A stretch of DNA of 64,000 nt. Source: Nitrosomonadales bacterium (lineage in GTDB: Bacteria > Pseudomonadota > Gammaproteobacteria > Burkholderiales > Gallionellaceae). Location of the stretch: contig JACOUM010000004.1 in the NCBI GenBank assembly GCA_016177795.1, forward strand, positions 1-64,000, given 5' to 3'. The notes below the pieces were generated by a model that did not search any database, had not been told where the DNA came from, and saw only the letters and a list, made by a program, of their open reading frames with translations. Position 1 is the stretch's first letter; the number at the start of each line of letters is the position of its first letter. This document shows positions 17,678 through 27,194 of the stretch, one piece after another. The translations under genes were made by a program, and so were the position numbers.

Positions 17678-18871
17678 TTACTCCTTTTCCACTCTTGCCA
17701 GAATGCGCAGATCTTCACCGACCTGGCGCACATCCCGCCACTTGAGATTAACGCGCTGCTCCAGGCTGGTCAGCTCGCCCAGTTGCGCCACGCCGCGTGC
17801 CGCATCGCCCAGCAACTGGGGCGCCAGATACAACAACAGTTCATCGACCAGCCCGGCGCGCAACAATGCACCGTTCAACGTGCTGCCGGCCTCCACCAGC
17901 AGCTCGTTGCAGCCGCGCCGCGCCAGATCGCGCAGCATCGCAACCAGATCCACTCTTCCCGCTGCATCCGGCAGCATGACAACCTCCGCACCGAAGTCGC
18001 GCAGCGCGGCGCTTTTTCCGCCATCTTCCGACGCGGTATAGATCAATGCGCTTCCGCCGCCATATAGCACACGCGCATCGAGCGGCATGCGCAACTGGCT
18101 ATCCAGCACCACGCGCAACGGCTGGCGTACGGCGGCGGCTCCGAGTTCATCCAAGACCTTCGGGACGCAATCCGCCGCCTGGCCGCCCTTCCCGCACCCG
18201 AGGGCTTCGCCCCACCGTGTCCGGGCGGCACCCTCAATCTCGCGCACATTCAACCGCGCATCGTCCGCCAGTACCGTATTGATACCGGTCAGCACCGCAC
18301 AGGAGCGCGCGCGCCAGTGCTGCACGTCGCGCCGTGCCGCCGCGCCGGTAATCCACTGGCTCTTGCCATTGTTTAACGCAGTGCGCCCATCCAGGCTCAT
18401 GGCAATCTTGCTGCGCAGCCACGGCGTGCCGCGCGCCATGCGCGCAAAGAAGCCGATGTTCAGGTCATGCGCCGCAGCCTCCATCAAGCCGCAATCCACC
18501 GCAATTCCCGCTGCGCGCAGCCGCGCCATACCCGCGCCCGCCACCTGCGGATTCGGGTCTTGCGCCGCCACCACCACGCGCGCCACGCCTGCTTCGATCA
18601 AGGCCTCGGCGCAGGGCGGTGTGCGGCCATGATGGCTGCATGGCTCCAGCGTGACATAAGCCGTCGCGCCGCGCGCCGCGTCGCCCGCCGCGCGCAGTGC
18701 ATGCACTTCGGCGTGCGGCTCGCCGGCGCGCTGATGCCAACCCTCGCCGGCGACCGCATCCCCCTTCACCAGCACGCAACCGACACGCGGATTGGGGCTG
18801 GCGCTATACAGACCGCGCTCAGCCAGTCTGAGCGCCCGCGCCATCCACTGACTGTCTTGCGCGGCGTTCAT
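17678..18871 (-). CDS. ribD: Bifunctional diaminohydroxyphosphoribosylaminopyrimidine deaminase / 5-amino-6-(5-phosphoribosylamino)uracil reductase
   Basis: RibD carries out the second and third steps of riboflavin synthesis. The N-terminal deaminase domain has the zinc motifs HAEVHAL and TLEPCSHHGRTPPC, plus SPNPRVGCVLV. The C-terminal reductase domain begins around residue 150 (RSKIAMSLDGRTAL, TGAAARRDVQHWRARSCAVLTG) and ends with LLVEAGSTLNGALL. At 397 residues it is slightly long because of an insertion after the reductase start (around GKGGQAADCVPKVL). It starts 1 base after nrdR ends. Confidence 0.96.
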   Translation of the reverse strand: MNAAQDSQWMARALRLAERGLYSASPNPRVGCVLVKGDAVAGEGWHQRAGEPHAEVHALRAAGDAARGATAYVTLEPCSHHGRTPPCAEALIEAGVARVVVAAQDPNPQVAGAGMARLRAAGIAVDCGLMEAAAHDLNIGFFARMARGTPWLRSKIAMSLDGRTALNNGKSQWITGAAARRDVQHWRARSCAVLTGINTVLADDARLNVREIEGAARTRWGEALGCGKGGQAADCVPKVLDELGAAAVRQPLRVVLDSQLRMPLDARVLYGGGSALIYTASEDGGKSAALRDFGAEVVMLPDAAGRVDLVAMLRDLARRGCNELLVEAGSTLNGALLRAGLVDELLLYLAPQLLGDAARGVAQLGELTSLEQRVNLKWRDVRQVGEDLRILARVEKE

Positions 18872-18872
18872 G

Positions 18873-19358
18873 TTACTTCCTGACGCGGCCGGGAGTCCTG
18901 CGCGCCGGCGACTTGCGCACCGCTTCTACTGCTTCGGTGAAATCGCCGACGTCCTGGAAACTCTTGTATACCGAGGCAAAGCGAATATAAGCCACCTTGT
19001 CGAGCTTCAACAACTCTTTCATCACCATCTCGCCGATCTGGCGCGAATCGACTTCGCGCTCGCCCAATGCGAAAACTTTTTGCGTCACGTGATCGATTGC
19101 CGCATCCACCAGCTCGGTCGGCACCGGACGCTTGTGCAGCGCGCGACTGAAGCTGGTGCGCAGTTTCTCGTCGTCGAATTCGCAGCGCATGCCGTTCTGC
19201 TTGACCACCTGCGGCATACGCAATTCCACCGTCTCATAAGTAGTGAAGCGCCTGTCACATGACAGACAACGGCGGCGGCGGCGAATGCTGTCGCCTTCCT
19301 CGCTTTCGCGGGTATCCACCACCTGGGTGTCTTCACCTTTACAGAACGGACATTTCAT
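18873..19358 (-). CDS. nrdR: Transcriptional repressor NrdR
   Basis: NrdR represses ribonucleotide reductase operons in response to ATP/dATP. The 161-residue protein has an N-terminal zinc ribbon ([18 protein letters not shown] and [16 protein letters not shown], four cysteines) and an ATP-cone domain that begins around residue 49. All four zinc ligands are present. It is the first gene of the nrdR-ribD-ribE-ribB-ribH-nusB run and lies downstream of glyA across a family C repeat. No NrdR box is claimed in the window. Confidence 0.97.
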   Translation of the reverse strand: MKCPFCKGEDTQVVDTRESEEGDSIRRRRRCLSCDRRFTTYETVELRMPQVVKQNGMRCEFDDEKLRTSFSRALHKRPVPTELVDAAIDHVTQKVFALGEREVDSRQIGEMVMKELLKLDKVAYIRFASVYKSFQDVGDFTEAVEAVRKSPARRTPGRVRK

Positions 19359-19451
19359 GGGGAGTGGGGAGTAGGAAGTGGGAAGTGGGTAGTGGTTTTA
19401 CCCACTCCCCACTGAGGCACGAAGTGCCGCTCCACTTTCCACTTTCCAGCT
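19358..19451. repeat. Dispersed repeat, family C (copy 2)
   Basis: The glyA-nrdR gap contains GGGGAGTGGGGAGTAGGAAG, repeated AGTGGG words, CCCACTCCCCACTGAGGC, and the palindrome GGCACGAAGTGCC, followed by CTCCACTTTCCACTTTCC. The same words occur in the gaps before rph and after the M48 protease gene. Confidence 0.75.
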
Positions 19452-20699
19452 TTAGTTTCCATACACCGGAAATTTCACGCACAACTGTTTCACCTCGCCC
19501 GCCACGCGCGCGATCACCGCATCGTCATCCGGCGCGTCCAGCACATCGGCGATCAGGTGCGCCAGTTGTTCGGCTTCCAGTTCCTTGAAGCCGCGCGTGG
19601 TCATCGCCGGGCTGCCGATACGAATGCCGCTGGTGACGAACGGTTTTTGCGGGTCATTCGGGATGGCATTCTTGTTCACCGTGATATGCGCGCGTCCCAG
19701 CACGATTTCGGCATCCTTGCCGGTGATATTCTTGGCCTGCAAATCCACCAGGAACAAATGGCTGTCGGTGCGCCCGGACACGATACGCAGGCCGCGCTCA
19801 TGCAATACCATCGCCATCACCCGCGCATTGTCCACCACCTGTTTCTGGTACGCCTTGAATTCCTTGCTGGCCGCCTCTTTCAACGCCACTGCCTTGGCGG
19901 CGATCACGTGCATCAGCGGCCCCCCCTGGATGCCGGGGAAAATCGCCGAATTCAGCACCTTCTCATATTCCGCCTTGGCGAGAATGATGCCGCCGCGCGG
20001 ACCGCGCAGGGTCTTGTGGGTAGTGGTGGTGACAAAATCCGCGATGCCGACGGGACTCGGATACACACCCCCTGCGATCAGTCCGGCGTAATGCGCCATG
20101 TCCACGAACAAATATGCGCCGACACTGTCGGCAATCGCGCGGAAGCGTTTCCAGTCGATCACCAGCGCGTAGGCCGACGCGCCCGCGACGATCATCTTGG
20201 GTTTGTGTGCCGTCGCCAGCGCCTGCACCTGGTCGTAATCGATTTCCTCGTTTGCATCCAGACCGTACTGGATCGCGTGATACAGCTTGCCGCTGGCATT
20301 GACCGACGCGCCGTGCGTCAAATGTCCGCCGTGCGCCAGCGACAGGCCGAGAATGGTATCGCCGGGTTTGAGCACCGACATGTACACCGCCTGGTTCGCC
20401 TGCGAACCGGAATTCGGCTGCACATTGGCGTATTCCGCGCCGAACAGCGCCTTGGCGCGGTCAATCGCCAGCTGCTCGGCGATATCCACATACTCGCAGC
20501 CGCCGTAATAACGCTTGCCCGGATAACCCTCGGCATACTTGTTGGTCAGCTGGCTGCCCTGCGCCTCCATCACCGCCGGGCTGGTGTAGTTTTCCGAGGC
20601 GATCAGCTCGATGTGGTCTTCCTGGCGGCGGTTTTCGTTCTGGATCGCGGCCCACAATTCCGGATCGACGCTGGCGATGGTATTTTTTCTGGAGAACAT
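19452..20699 (-). CDS. glyA: Serine hydroxymethyltransferase
   Basis: GlyA interconverts serine and glycine with tetrahydrofolate, feeding purine and thymidylate synthesis; it is PLP dependent. The 415-residue product has the full family pattern: [48 protein letters not shown], the region [13 protein letters not shown], and the PLP-lysine motif [17 protein letters not shown]. It is a normal-length, intact gene. It precedes nrdR with a repeat-filled gap of about 90 bases. Confidence 0.98.
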   Translation of the reverse strand: MFSRKNTIASVDPELWAAIQNENRRQEDHIELIASENYTSPAVMEAQGSQLTNKYAEGYPGKRYYGGCEYVDIAEQLAIDRAKALFGAEYANVQPNSGSQANQAVYMSVLKPGDTILGLSLAHGGHLTHGASVNASGKLYHAIQYGLDANEEIDYDQVQALATAHKPKMIVAGASAYALVIDWKRFRAIADSVGAYLFVDMAHYAGLIAGGVYPSPVGIADFVTTTTHKTLRGPRGGIILAKAEYEKVLNSAIFPGIQGGPLMHVIAAKAVALKEAASKEFKAYQKQVVDNARVMAMVLHERGLRIVSGRTDSHLFLVDLQAKNITGKDAEIVLGRAHITVNKNAIPNDPQKPFVTSGIRIGSPAMTTRGFKELEAEQLAHLIADVLDAPDDDAVIARVAGEVKQLCVKFPVYGN

Positions 20700-20812
20700 G
20701 GCGAATTAGTCCTGAAAATTGGGAAACGGGAAAGGCGCGGATTCTACCATGTTGCACAGGAAATACTGGCACGGCAGAGTGGTGGGGCGGGCCTCACCGC
20801 TTTGGCAGGGCA

Positions 20813-22369
20813 CTACGCCGGCTCTGTCCCGCAGGAAGGAACGACAATGCTGAGCCGTGCGCCGTCCCCGGTATTGCACGCCGCTATACGTCCATCCATG
20901 TTATTTTCAATGATCATTTTCGACATGTAGAGACCGATGCCGGTGCCTTTTTCCTTGGTGGTAAAGTAGGGATCGAAAATCTTGGGCAGGACATCGTCAG
21001 GAATGCCGCCTGCGTTGTCCTCCACGTCCACTTCGGACAGGGCGTCCCGGCAGGAAATTGTGATGTGCACGCAAGCGTCGGCGACTTTCCTTTCCTGGAG
21101 AACGTCCTTGGCATTGACCAGGACGTTGATCAATACCTGCGAATACTCATTGCGGTAGCCGTAAGCCATCACCGCATTTTCGTCCCCCTTTACGAGAATG
21201 GCGATGCCGCTGTTCCGGAAAGCCGCCTCCAGAATACGCAACACATCCGCCACCACCTCGTTCACGCTGAAGCAGCTTTTTTCCTTGTTGGGGCGGAAGA
21301 AGTTGCGGAAGTCGTCAATGGTGGTGGACATGCGCTGGATAATCATCTGACCCTCCTTCACCATCCTGTCGAGGGAGTCCTTGTCCAGTTCGTTGAATTC
21401 GTAAGCGTCCTTGATGTTGGCCAGCAGCAATGTCAGCGTGTTGATCGGCTGGCGCCACTGATGGGCGATATTGCCGATCATCTCGCCGATCGCAGCAAGG
21501 CGGGACTGCTGGATCAGCAGGTGATCCTTTTCGCGGTTCTTTGCCGCTTCATCGGCGACACGGTGCTCCAGTGTTTCGTTGAGCATGAGCAGGTCCAGCT
21601 TGCGCTCTTCCAGCACCGCCATCATGCTGTTGAACGCATGAGCCATGTCAGCGATGTCCTTTGGCCCGCTCATCTCGGCGCGCACATTGAACTCCCCCGA
21701 CTCGGCGCGCGCCATGCTGGCCGACAGCTGATTGAGCGGCCGGGTCATGTGATTGGTCAGGAAGCGGAGCAGGAACAGGAACAGCAGCGCGAAGGAAAAC
21801 GACGTGGCCAGGTTGGCGACAAAAATATCGGTAGTCGTCTGAGCCAGCGCCGCCTTGCTCATTACCACCGAAACATGGCCGAGCAACTCGGGGGCGGCGG
21901 TCTGCACATTAAAGGGCGATTCGGCAGAAGGCTGCGTATACACCGGCGCCGCAAACCGCCATGCATCCCGGCTTTCCGCTTCGAGAACGGCTGCGGTCTG
22001 CCCCCGCTCGGCTCGCTCGATTGCAGCGGGGAATTCGGCGGGGTCGGCGCTGCCGCGGGTCAGCAATATGCGCTGGCTGGCGTCGCGTATTTCCACACTG
22101 ACCACGCCCGGGAAAGCCATGGTGGCGTTCACTGCCTCTTCGGCATTATCAGCCGAAGCGTAAATCAGCGCCAGGGCGCTCTGACGGGCCAGATTCTCGG
22201 TGATGCGCTGACCCTGCTCAAGAAGGTTAAGGCGCACCCGCTCGTTACTCAACCACGATCCCACCAGCGTGGAAAACAGCGCCAGAAACAGAATGCCGAG
22301 CGCAACCGTAATGCCAAGCTGGCGCTCGAAAGTCAGCCTCCGGAGAAATTCGTTGAATGCCTTCTTCAT
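20813..22369 (-). CDS. Membrane sensor histidine kinase (CHASE8-like input, HAMP, HisKA, HATPase)
   Basis: The 518-residue protein has TM1 (about 19-40), a periplasmic input domain of roughly 140 residues resembling CHASE8 (ITENLARQSALALIYAS), TM2 (about 185-205), and a HAMP linker (MTRPLNQLSASMARAESGEF). A dimerisation helix with phospho-His 303 (EMIGNIAHQWRQPIN) and an ATPase domain (DNAGGIPDDVLPKIFDPYF, TGIGLYMSK) follow. All catalytic boxes are intact. It is the last gene of a six-gene minus-strand run, 11 bases after the binding-protein gene. This suggests it senses the ligand of the TonB receptor or binding protein. No adjacent response regulator gene is present. Confidence 0.88.
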   Translation of the reverse strand: MKKAFNEFLRRLTFERQLGITVALGILFLALFSTLVGSWLSNERVRLNLLEQGQRITENLARQSALALIYASADNAEEAVNATMAFPGVVSVEIRDASQRILLTRGSADPAEFPAAIERAERGQTAAVLEAESRDAWRFAAPVYTQPSAESPFNVQTAAPELLGHVSVVMSKAALAQTTTDIFVANLATSFSFALLFLFLLRFLTNHMTRPLNQLSASMARAESGEFNVRAEMSGPKDIADMAHAFNSMMAVLEERKLDLLMLNETLEHRVADEAAKNREKDHLLIQQSRLAAIGEMIGNIAHQWRQPINTLTLLLANIKDAYEFNELDKDSLDRMVKEGQMIIQRMSTTIDDFRNFFRPNKEKSCFSVNEVVADVLRILEAAFRNSGIAILVKGDENAVMAYGYRNEYSQVLINVLVNAKDVLQERKVADACVHITISCRDALSEVDVEDNAGGIPDDVLPKIFDPYFTTKEKGTGIGLYMSKMIIENNMDGRIAACNTGDGARLSIVVPSCGTEPA

Positions 22370-22380
22370 GGAGAGTACGT

Positions 22381-23376
22381 TTATTGCTCCGGGAGTGTCG
22401 TGTCGAAGCCCTGCTGATTAGCCGGATTGAACCCCAGATGCTTGGCAGTGCGCAGGTTGACAACACTTTGCACGTCGCGCAACGGCAACATGCCACGCGT
22501 TCCATAGTCACCGGAGGCCAGAATGTCCTGAGCCAGACCGGCAAGACTCTTCCCCAGCGCCACGTTGTCGGGATAGAGCGAAAACAGTACGCCGCGCCGG
22601 GCGTGGCTGGCATTGCTGGAAAAAACGGCAATGTTCTTATTCCATGATTCCTGCAGCACCAGAGGCAGAACCGATCTTTCTTCCACCGTGGTGGAATCCT
22701 GAGGCAACCACAAGACATCGCTATGGCCGTTCGCCGCTGAAAAAATTTCCTGATAGAGCATCACCGCACTGCGCAGGTCCTGCGCCTCGTGCGCCACCAA
22801 CTCCAGCCCCTGGGCACGAGCGGCTTCCCTGGCCAATTTCATCAGCCAGCCGTTGACAGCGGGATCGTAGACGACGAGCACGCGCTTCGTCGCCGGCATC
22901 AGCGCCTTCATGCGGGCAAACAGCAATGCGGGATCCGGCGACAGGCTGATCACCGGCTGCCCGCGCGCCTCGCTTTCCGGCACTGTCAACACGCCGCCCA
23001 CCACCACCCCGATGCCGTTGCCCAGTGCCGCTGCCGCCTTCATGCCCTGCCGGCCAAGAGCGATCACCACTCTGGTATTCTGGCGCAGCAGACTGGCTTT
23101 CAGCACACGGATATCCGTGTCGGCGCGCACCGGATGGCTGGCTACCCGGGCGCCGAGTTTATCCTCGACACCCTCGATTATTTTCGTGAATATCTCCCGA
23201 TAAGGCTCGCCGATGTCGGGATAGATCACTGCGATCCGCTCTTCCCCCGCTGCCGATGCCGGTGATGTAACCGTCAGCGCTGTGAAGAACAGCAGCACGG
23301 CGCCCAGCAAAAGCACAGCCGGCCAGCCTTTGAATTTGGCGTGACCGGGATAAACGGGCTGGGGCGGCAAAAACAC
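22381..23376 (-). CDS. Periplasmic substrate-binding protein of ABC type (DUF534/COG2984-like), orphan
   Basis: The protein has an N-terminal hydrophobic leader (AVLLLGAVLLFFTALTV) ending near ASA-AGEE, then a two-lobed type I periplasmic-binding fold: ERIAVIYPDIGEPYREIFTKIIEG, VVIALGRQGMKAA, VISLSPDPALLFARMKAL, KRVLVVYDPAVNG, and LFSLYPDNVALGKSLAGLA. This matches the uncharacterised COG2984 family as I recall it. GTG 23376 lies 15 bases after the TonB-receptor stop; a GTG at 23421 overlapping that gene is an alternative start. No permease or ATPase gene is nearby, so it may present a ligand to the adjacent kinase rather than feed a transporter. Ligand unknown. Confidence 0.75.
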   Translation of the reverse strand: MFLPPQPVYPGHAKFKGWPAVLLLGAVLLFFTALTVTSPASAAGEERIAVIYPDIGEPYREIFTKIIEGVEDKLGARVASHPVRADTDIRVLKASLLRQNTRVVIALGRQGMKAAAALGNGIGVVVGGVLTVPESEARGQPVISLSPDPALLFARMKALMPATKRVLVVYDPAVNGWLMKLAREAARAQGLELVAHEAQDLRSAVMLYQEIFSAANGHSDVLWLPQDSTTVEERSVLPLVLQESWNKNIAVFSSNASHARRGVLFSLYPDNVALGKSLAGLAQDILASGDYGTRGMLPLRDVQSVVNLRTAKHLGFNPANQQGFDTTLPEQ

Positions 23377-23390
23377 TGGTCGGCTTCCGA

Positions 23391-25448
23391 TCAGAGTTGG
23401 TAACGCAGCTCGAAGCGCCACTCGCGCGGGGCCAGCGGCAGGTCATTGGGAATCAGCCCCGGCGCCGGAGACGGCTCGCGCGCGTCTGCATCGAACAGGT
23501 TGCGCACCGTGACGGCAAAATCCCAATCGTCGCTGCGGCTCTGGTTGCGCAGCGTCAGGTCCACGGTATGGTAATCGGCGATGGCGGGACGGGCGTCTCC
23601 CGGCTCGCGCTCGCGGCCGGCGATATAGTTGAGTTGCGTGTCCGCTGCCCAGCCCGGCATAAAGCTCCAGTCCGCCCGCGCATAGAGGTGATGCCGTGGC
23701 GCGTTACCCGCGTCATGATCGGTTGCCGCATCGACCGAATGTTGCTGCGCGTAATTGCCGGACAGCCGCAGGCTCTGGCTCGCTTCCCAAGCCAGTTCGA
23801 CTTCAAAACCCTGGCCATTCTGCCGCCCGGCATTCTGTGCGGTGGAGATGCCAGTCGCTGGATCCTGCACGAAACGCAGGATATCCTTCATGCGGTAGCG
23901 GAACAGGTTCAGGTTTGTCTGTATGGTGCTGGCAGGCTGCCAGGCGAAGGCCAACTCCACCGATTCGTTGGTTTCCGGCTTGAGGTTGGGATTGCCCAGC
24001 CCCACCGGATTATTGATGTTGTGGAGTTCAGAGAATGACGGCGGGCGGAAGGCGCGCCCGTAGAGCAGCTTGCTGGTCAGGTTGTAGGCTGTTTCCCATA
24101 CCAGCGCCAGGCGCGGGTTGGTGGTGCCGCCGAAATCGGAATACTGGTCATGGCGCACGCCGGCAGTCAGGTACCAGTCCCGGGTGAAGGCCCATTCGTC
24201 CTGTGCATAAACATAATTCACGCGGCGGCGGTGCGGGCGCAGGAAAGGCGCGCTGTTGGTTACATCCACTACCGAGCCAAGCGGAATCAAGACCCCGGGA
24301 GCGGGGTTGCTGAAATTCTTGGTTTCCCGGGTGCGATACAGATCGTCATCCTGCGTGCCGGCACCGAAGCGCGGCTTGTGGCTCTGCAGCCCGCTATAGG
24401 CAGCCGACAGGTTGAAACGCAAGTGGCGCTCCCACTTGTCGGGATTGCCGACCACACCAGTGGGAAAACCGGGAAAGCCCGGCGGGTAAAGCGTCAAGTC
24501 GGATTGCTCGGTGATATGCAGATAGCTGGCCTGTGCCGTCACATCCAGATCGGGCGCAAAGTTCGCGTCCTGATAAGTCAGGTCGGTGGAGACGCGCTCG
24601 CCATAATTGCTGCCGACGGGATCCAGCGCCGAGGCTACGCCGGCGCCGGTGTTTGCGTTGGCACGCCGCTGATAGCCGGCACGCAGGCGCCACTTGTCGC
24701 GCGAAAGGTCGAGGCGACCATCGATCGCGTCGCGGCCGAGGTTGACCGGCCCCGGCGCGAGAGATGGGGTACCAAATGCGGTCATTGCATCTGCGTCTAT
24801 GATGCGCCGCTGGCCGTCAGTGGCACCTGCCCGCAAATAGGCCGCAACATCGAAGCCGCCCCAGGCACCGCCATGCTGCACCCACGCATCGCGGCTGTTG
24901 AACGAACCGGCGCGCAAACCGAGTTCAGTGCCGTCGAGGTCGGCGGCGGTCCTGGTGATGATGTTGATCACGCCGGAAAACGCGTCCGCACCATACAGCG
25001 CGGAGCCGGGGCCGCGAATCACTTCGATGCGTGCGATATTCTCCACCGGCATGCCAGCCCAGATTTGGGAACGGTCGCCGACGAACACGCCGGTGATCGG
25101 AATGCCGTTCACCAGCATCAGCACCTGCGGATTGTACTGGGTGGAGATGCCGCGGATGGTATAGATCGGGTTGTAGCCTAAAACGGAACGCGCCACATGC
25201 AGACCCGGCACCGTTTCCAGCACCTCATCCAGATCGGCTGCGCCGATCGCGGCGATGTCTTCTGCGGTGAATACAGTGGCGACCGATGGCGCCCGCGCGA
25301 TCGGCTGGCGCGAGCCGCTGGCGATGCTGACGAAGGACTTGTCGCCATAGGCCAACGCCAGATCCTCCTCCTCGGACTGCGGCGCGGCATGGGCACCCCA
25401 AACCACGGTCAACAACGTAACGGCTGAATACATCATCATTCTGTTCAT
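23391..25448 (-). CDS. TonB-dependent outer-membrane receptor
   Basis: The 685-residue product has a signal peptide (MNRMMMYS... cleaved near HAA) and a plug domain (PSVATVFTAEDIAAIGAADLDE, then YTIRGISTQYNPQVLMLVNG and IEVIRGPGSALYGADAFSGV). A long beta-barrel follows and ends in EWRFELRYQL. A strong GGAGG site precedes ATG 25448. The barrel has VLLLYGRAFRPPSFSEL-type landmarks (KLLYGRAFRPPSFSEL) and a siderophore- or vitamin-receptor-like layout, but the ligand is unknown. No riboswitch or Fur-like box was recognised in front. It follows the citrate-synthase-like pair, with 72 bases between stop and start. Confidence 0.9.
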   Translation of the reverse strand: MNRMMMYSAVTLLTVVWGAHAAPQSEEEDLALAYGDKSFVSIASGSRQPIARAPSVATVFTAEDIAAIGAADLDEVLETVPGLHVARSVLGYNPIYTIRGISTQYNPQVLMLVNGIPITGVFVGDRSQIWAGMPVENIARIEVIRGPGSALYGADAFSGVINIITRTAADLDGTELGLRAGSFNSRDAWVQHGGAWGGFDVAAYLRAGATDGQRRIIDADAMTAFGTPSLAPGPVNLGRDAIDGRLDLSRDKWRLRAGYQRRANANTGAGVASALDPVGSNYGERVSTDLTYQDANFAPDLDVTAQASYLHITEQSDLTLYPPGFPGFPTGVVGNPDKWERHLRFNLSAAYSGLQSHKPRFGAGTQDDDLYRTRETKNFSNPAPGVLIPLGSVVDVTNSAPFLRPHRRRVNYVYAQDEWAFTRDWYLTAGVRHDQYSDFGGTTNPRLALVWETAYNLTSKLLYGRAFRPPSFSELHNINNPVGLGNPNLKPETNESVELAFAWQPASTIQTNLNLFRYRMKDILRFVQDPATGISTAQNAGRQNGQGFEVELAWEASQSLRLSGNYAQQHSVDAATDHDAGNAPRHHLYARADWSFMPGWAADTQLNYIAGREREPGDARPAIADYHTVDLTLRNQSRSDDWDFAVTVRNLFDADAREPSPAPGLIPNDLPLAPREWRFELRYQL

Positions 25449-25520
25449 GATTCCTCCCTTGGCCGCAGCAATACGCGGCAATATTTTTTAAGGTAATACC
25501 TGCCCGGCAACAGGTTTGCG

Positions 25521-26351
25521 TCAGCCGGGAGCCTCAGGTTTCAGAGGCGCATCCCGCCAGCGGCGGCGGGCAACCCCCTCATGCGACAACACCCGGCAAG
25601 GCAACGGAAACAATTGGCCCTCCGGTTTTTCCGCCGCCTCCAGATAGCATGGCGGCATGCCGGCGAGAAAAGCCATGAGACTGGCAAAATAATACTCGCG
25701 CAGTGACAGGCCGAAATCAGCGCACAACGCGGCGGCCAGTGCGGCATAATTCATATGCAAACGCCAGCGCCCGGCAAGCAGAATCTTTTCCACCTCGAAC
25801 GCGAGCCTGAGATGCGGCCCGCCGTCCAGTCCCTGCGCGCGCACCAGCGCCATCATCGGAGCGATGCGCTCGTCCCCGGAAGTAATCGGCCGCCCATAGC
25901 CGGCGATGCCGCGCCGCTGCTTGATCTCATCACGCACCAGTTCTTTCAGGTCTGCTCCGGCATCCACGCCGGTTCTGGTGCGGGTCAGGAACTCGCTGGC
26001 GCGCAAGTCCACGCCACGGCCATATATCTGCGCCTCGGACACCGCCAGCGCGGCGGCGATGCCAAGCGTGCCGGTGCTGCGTGCCGTGCCCGCCAGCGCC
26101 GCCACGCGGTTATTCCACAGCCGCGCATCGGGGTAGCTGGTATAGCACCATAGGGCTTGTACTACGCTTATCTGTTGCGGTGTAAAGCAGCGACCGGTGA
26201 TGCCGAACAGGTAGAGTTCCAGCCAGCCCATGTCCTTGAGCGATGCATGCAGGTCTTCGCCGCGAAACACCGCGCGTTCGCCCGGAAAGACCGCCCCCAT
26301 GCGGGTGACCAGCCGCCCGACCTGCTGTTCCAGCAATTGCGGACCGTTCAT
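25521..26351 (-). CDS. Citrate synthase/citryl-CoA lyase-fold protein B with altered active site
   Basis: This 276-residue protein resembles the C-terminal lyase part of the citrate synthase superfamily. A GFGHP-type loop reads GYGRPITSGDERI (151-163), an EVEKI helix (186-190) matches ATP-citrate lyase, and a helix with YAALAAALCADFGL sits where N-x-D-G should be. In all three catalytic positions the usual residue is replaced: the LHGGA histidine (IYGRG, 109-113), the GHP histidine (GRP) and the late aspartate (Tyr 202 region). It overlaps its partner A by 4 bases. It may be non-catalytic, or part of a heteromer with new chemistry. Confidence 0.6.
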   Translation of the reverse strand: MNGPQLLEQQVGRLVTRMGAVFPGERAVFRGEDLHASLKDMGWLELYLFGITGRCFTPQQISVVQALWCYTSYPDARLWNNRVAALAGTARSTGTLGIAAALAVSEAQIYGRGVDLRASEFLTRTRTGVDAGADLKELVRDEIKQRRGIAGYGRPITSGDERIAPMMALVRAQGLDGGPHLRLAFEVEKILLAGRWRLHMNYAALAAALCADFGLSLREYYFASLMAFLAGMPPCYLEAAEKPEGQLFPLPCRVLSHEGVARRRWRDAPLKPEAPG

Positions 26352-27172
26352 GCCCCTGCTTCCGCAACATTTGCAACTTTCTGGGCTGGACCGGGATCAT
26401 TTTCCAGTTCCACCCTGAAAAACGGGAAGTTCTTGTGACCGTAATCCTGCTGTTCCAGCGCATGTACCGCCGCGCCCGGCAGCCGCAGCAACAGGAACAG
26501 CATTTCTCCCTGCGCCGGTGTGCAGCCGAGGTCACGCAATGCCGCGGCCGCCACGCCGGACATCGCCAGCGGCAGCCCGGCGGCAGATTCCAGCGCCGCG
26601 CGATGGTCTTGCAGCCAGGCCAGAGACGGCGCGCCATCCAGGGCAGCGAGATAAGCCAGGGTTTGCAGCACCGGGCCGGTGCAGCGCACACCATAGGGAT
26701 CGAAACCGGCCGGATGGCCGGGGGCGGGCCAGACATCCGCCGGATCATCCACCGGCTTTGCCGCCAAGCCCGTTTGCCACAGCGCCAGATCGGTGCCGCG
26801 CTCAAGCCAGTCTTCCATCGCAAGCAACACTTCCCTCGCGCCGCCGGATGCACCCGCCCCCACCGCCAGCGCCGCGATCAGACAGGATGCCGAAGTGGAA
26901 CCGCCGACTCCGCCGCACATCGCGGCATGTACCGCGGCATCGCGCGGACCGGGATTCGCCAGCGCTACCGCCAGACCCTCCAGCAGTCTGGCTTGCCCGG
27001 GTGTCGGCGCTTCGCCGCGGAACAGCAGAAACAGGTACTCGATCCAGCTTGCATGGACCAGCAGGTCGCCGTAAACATCGTAGCCGTGGCAATGGCAGGA
27101 TGCCGCCGCGAACGCGTTGTCGGGCTCGGCCTCTTCCTGCCAGATGCGGGTATGGATGGATTCCTCGTTCAT
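26348..27172 (-). CDS. Citrate synthase/citryl-CoA lyase-fold protein A
   Basis: This 274-residue protein matches the N-terminal pattern of short citryl-CoA-lyase-like proteins: CHGYDVYGDLLVHASWIEYLFLLFRGEAPTP, shown here as GYDVYGDLLVHASWIEYLF, and RLLEGLAVAL. LRDLG and LPGAAVHALEQ follow near the end. The usual LHGGA reads ASGGA (108-112), so the first catalytic His is Ser. The GHP histidine survives (PAPGHPAGFDPYG, 150-161). The late aspartate of NVDG appears replaced (MSG, 204-206). ATG 27172 was chosen because the upstream frame runs through a repeat. It and gene B form an overlapping pair between the ThDP enzyme and the TonB receptor. Confidence 0.62.
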   Translation of the reverse strand: MNEESIHTRIWQEEAEPDNAFAAASCHCHGYDVYGDLLVHASWIEYLFLLFRGEAPTPGQARLLEGLAVALANPGPRDAAVHAAMCGGVGGSTSASCLIAALAVGAGASGGAREVLLAMEDWLERGTDLALWQTGLAAKPVDDPADVWPAPGHPAGFDPYGVRCTGPVLQTLAYLAALDGAPSLAWLQDHRAALESAAGLPLAMSGVAAAALRDLGCTPAQGEMLFLLLRLPGAAVHALEQQDYGHKNFPFFRVELENDPGPAQKVANVAEAGA

Positions 27173-27194
27173 AACAAGTGCCTTTCGCGTTTGC

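Noticed and set aside
21065-22417. A 450-codon plus-strand frame antisense to the sensor kinase
   Set aside because: The opposite strand has all kinase motifs in order; this frame is His/Gln/Arg-rich noise.
22381-23376. Binding protein as part of a B12 ABC transporter (BtuF)
   Set aside because: It lacks BtuF-like landmarks, has no cobalamin riboswitch upstream, and no permease or ATPase gene is near.
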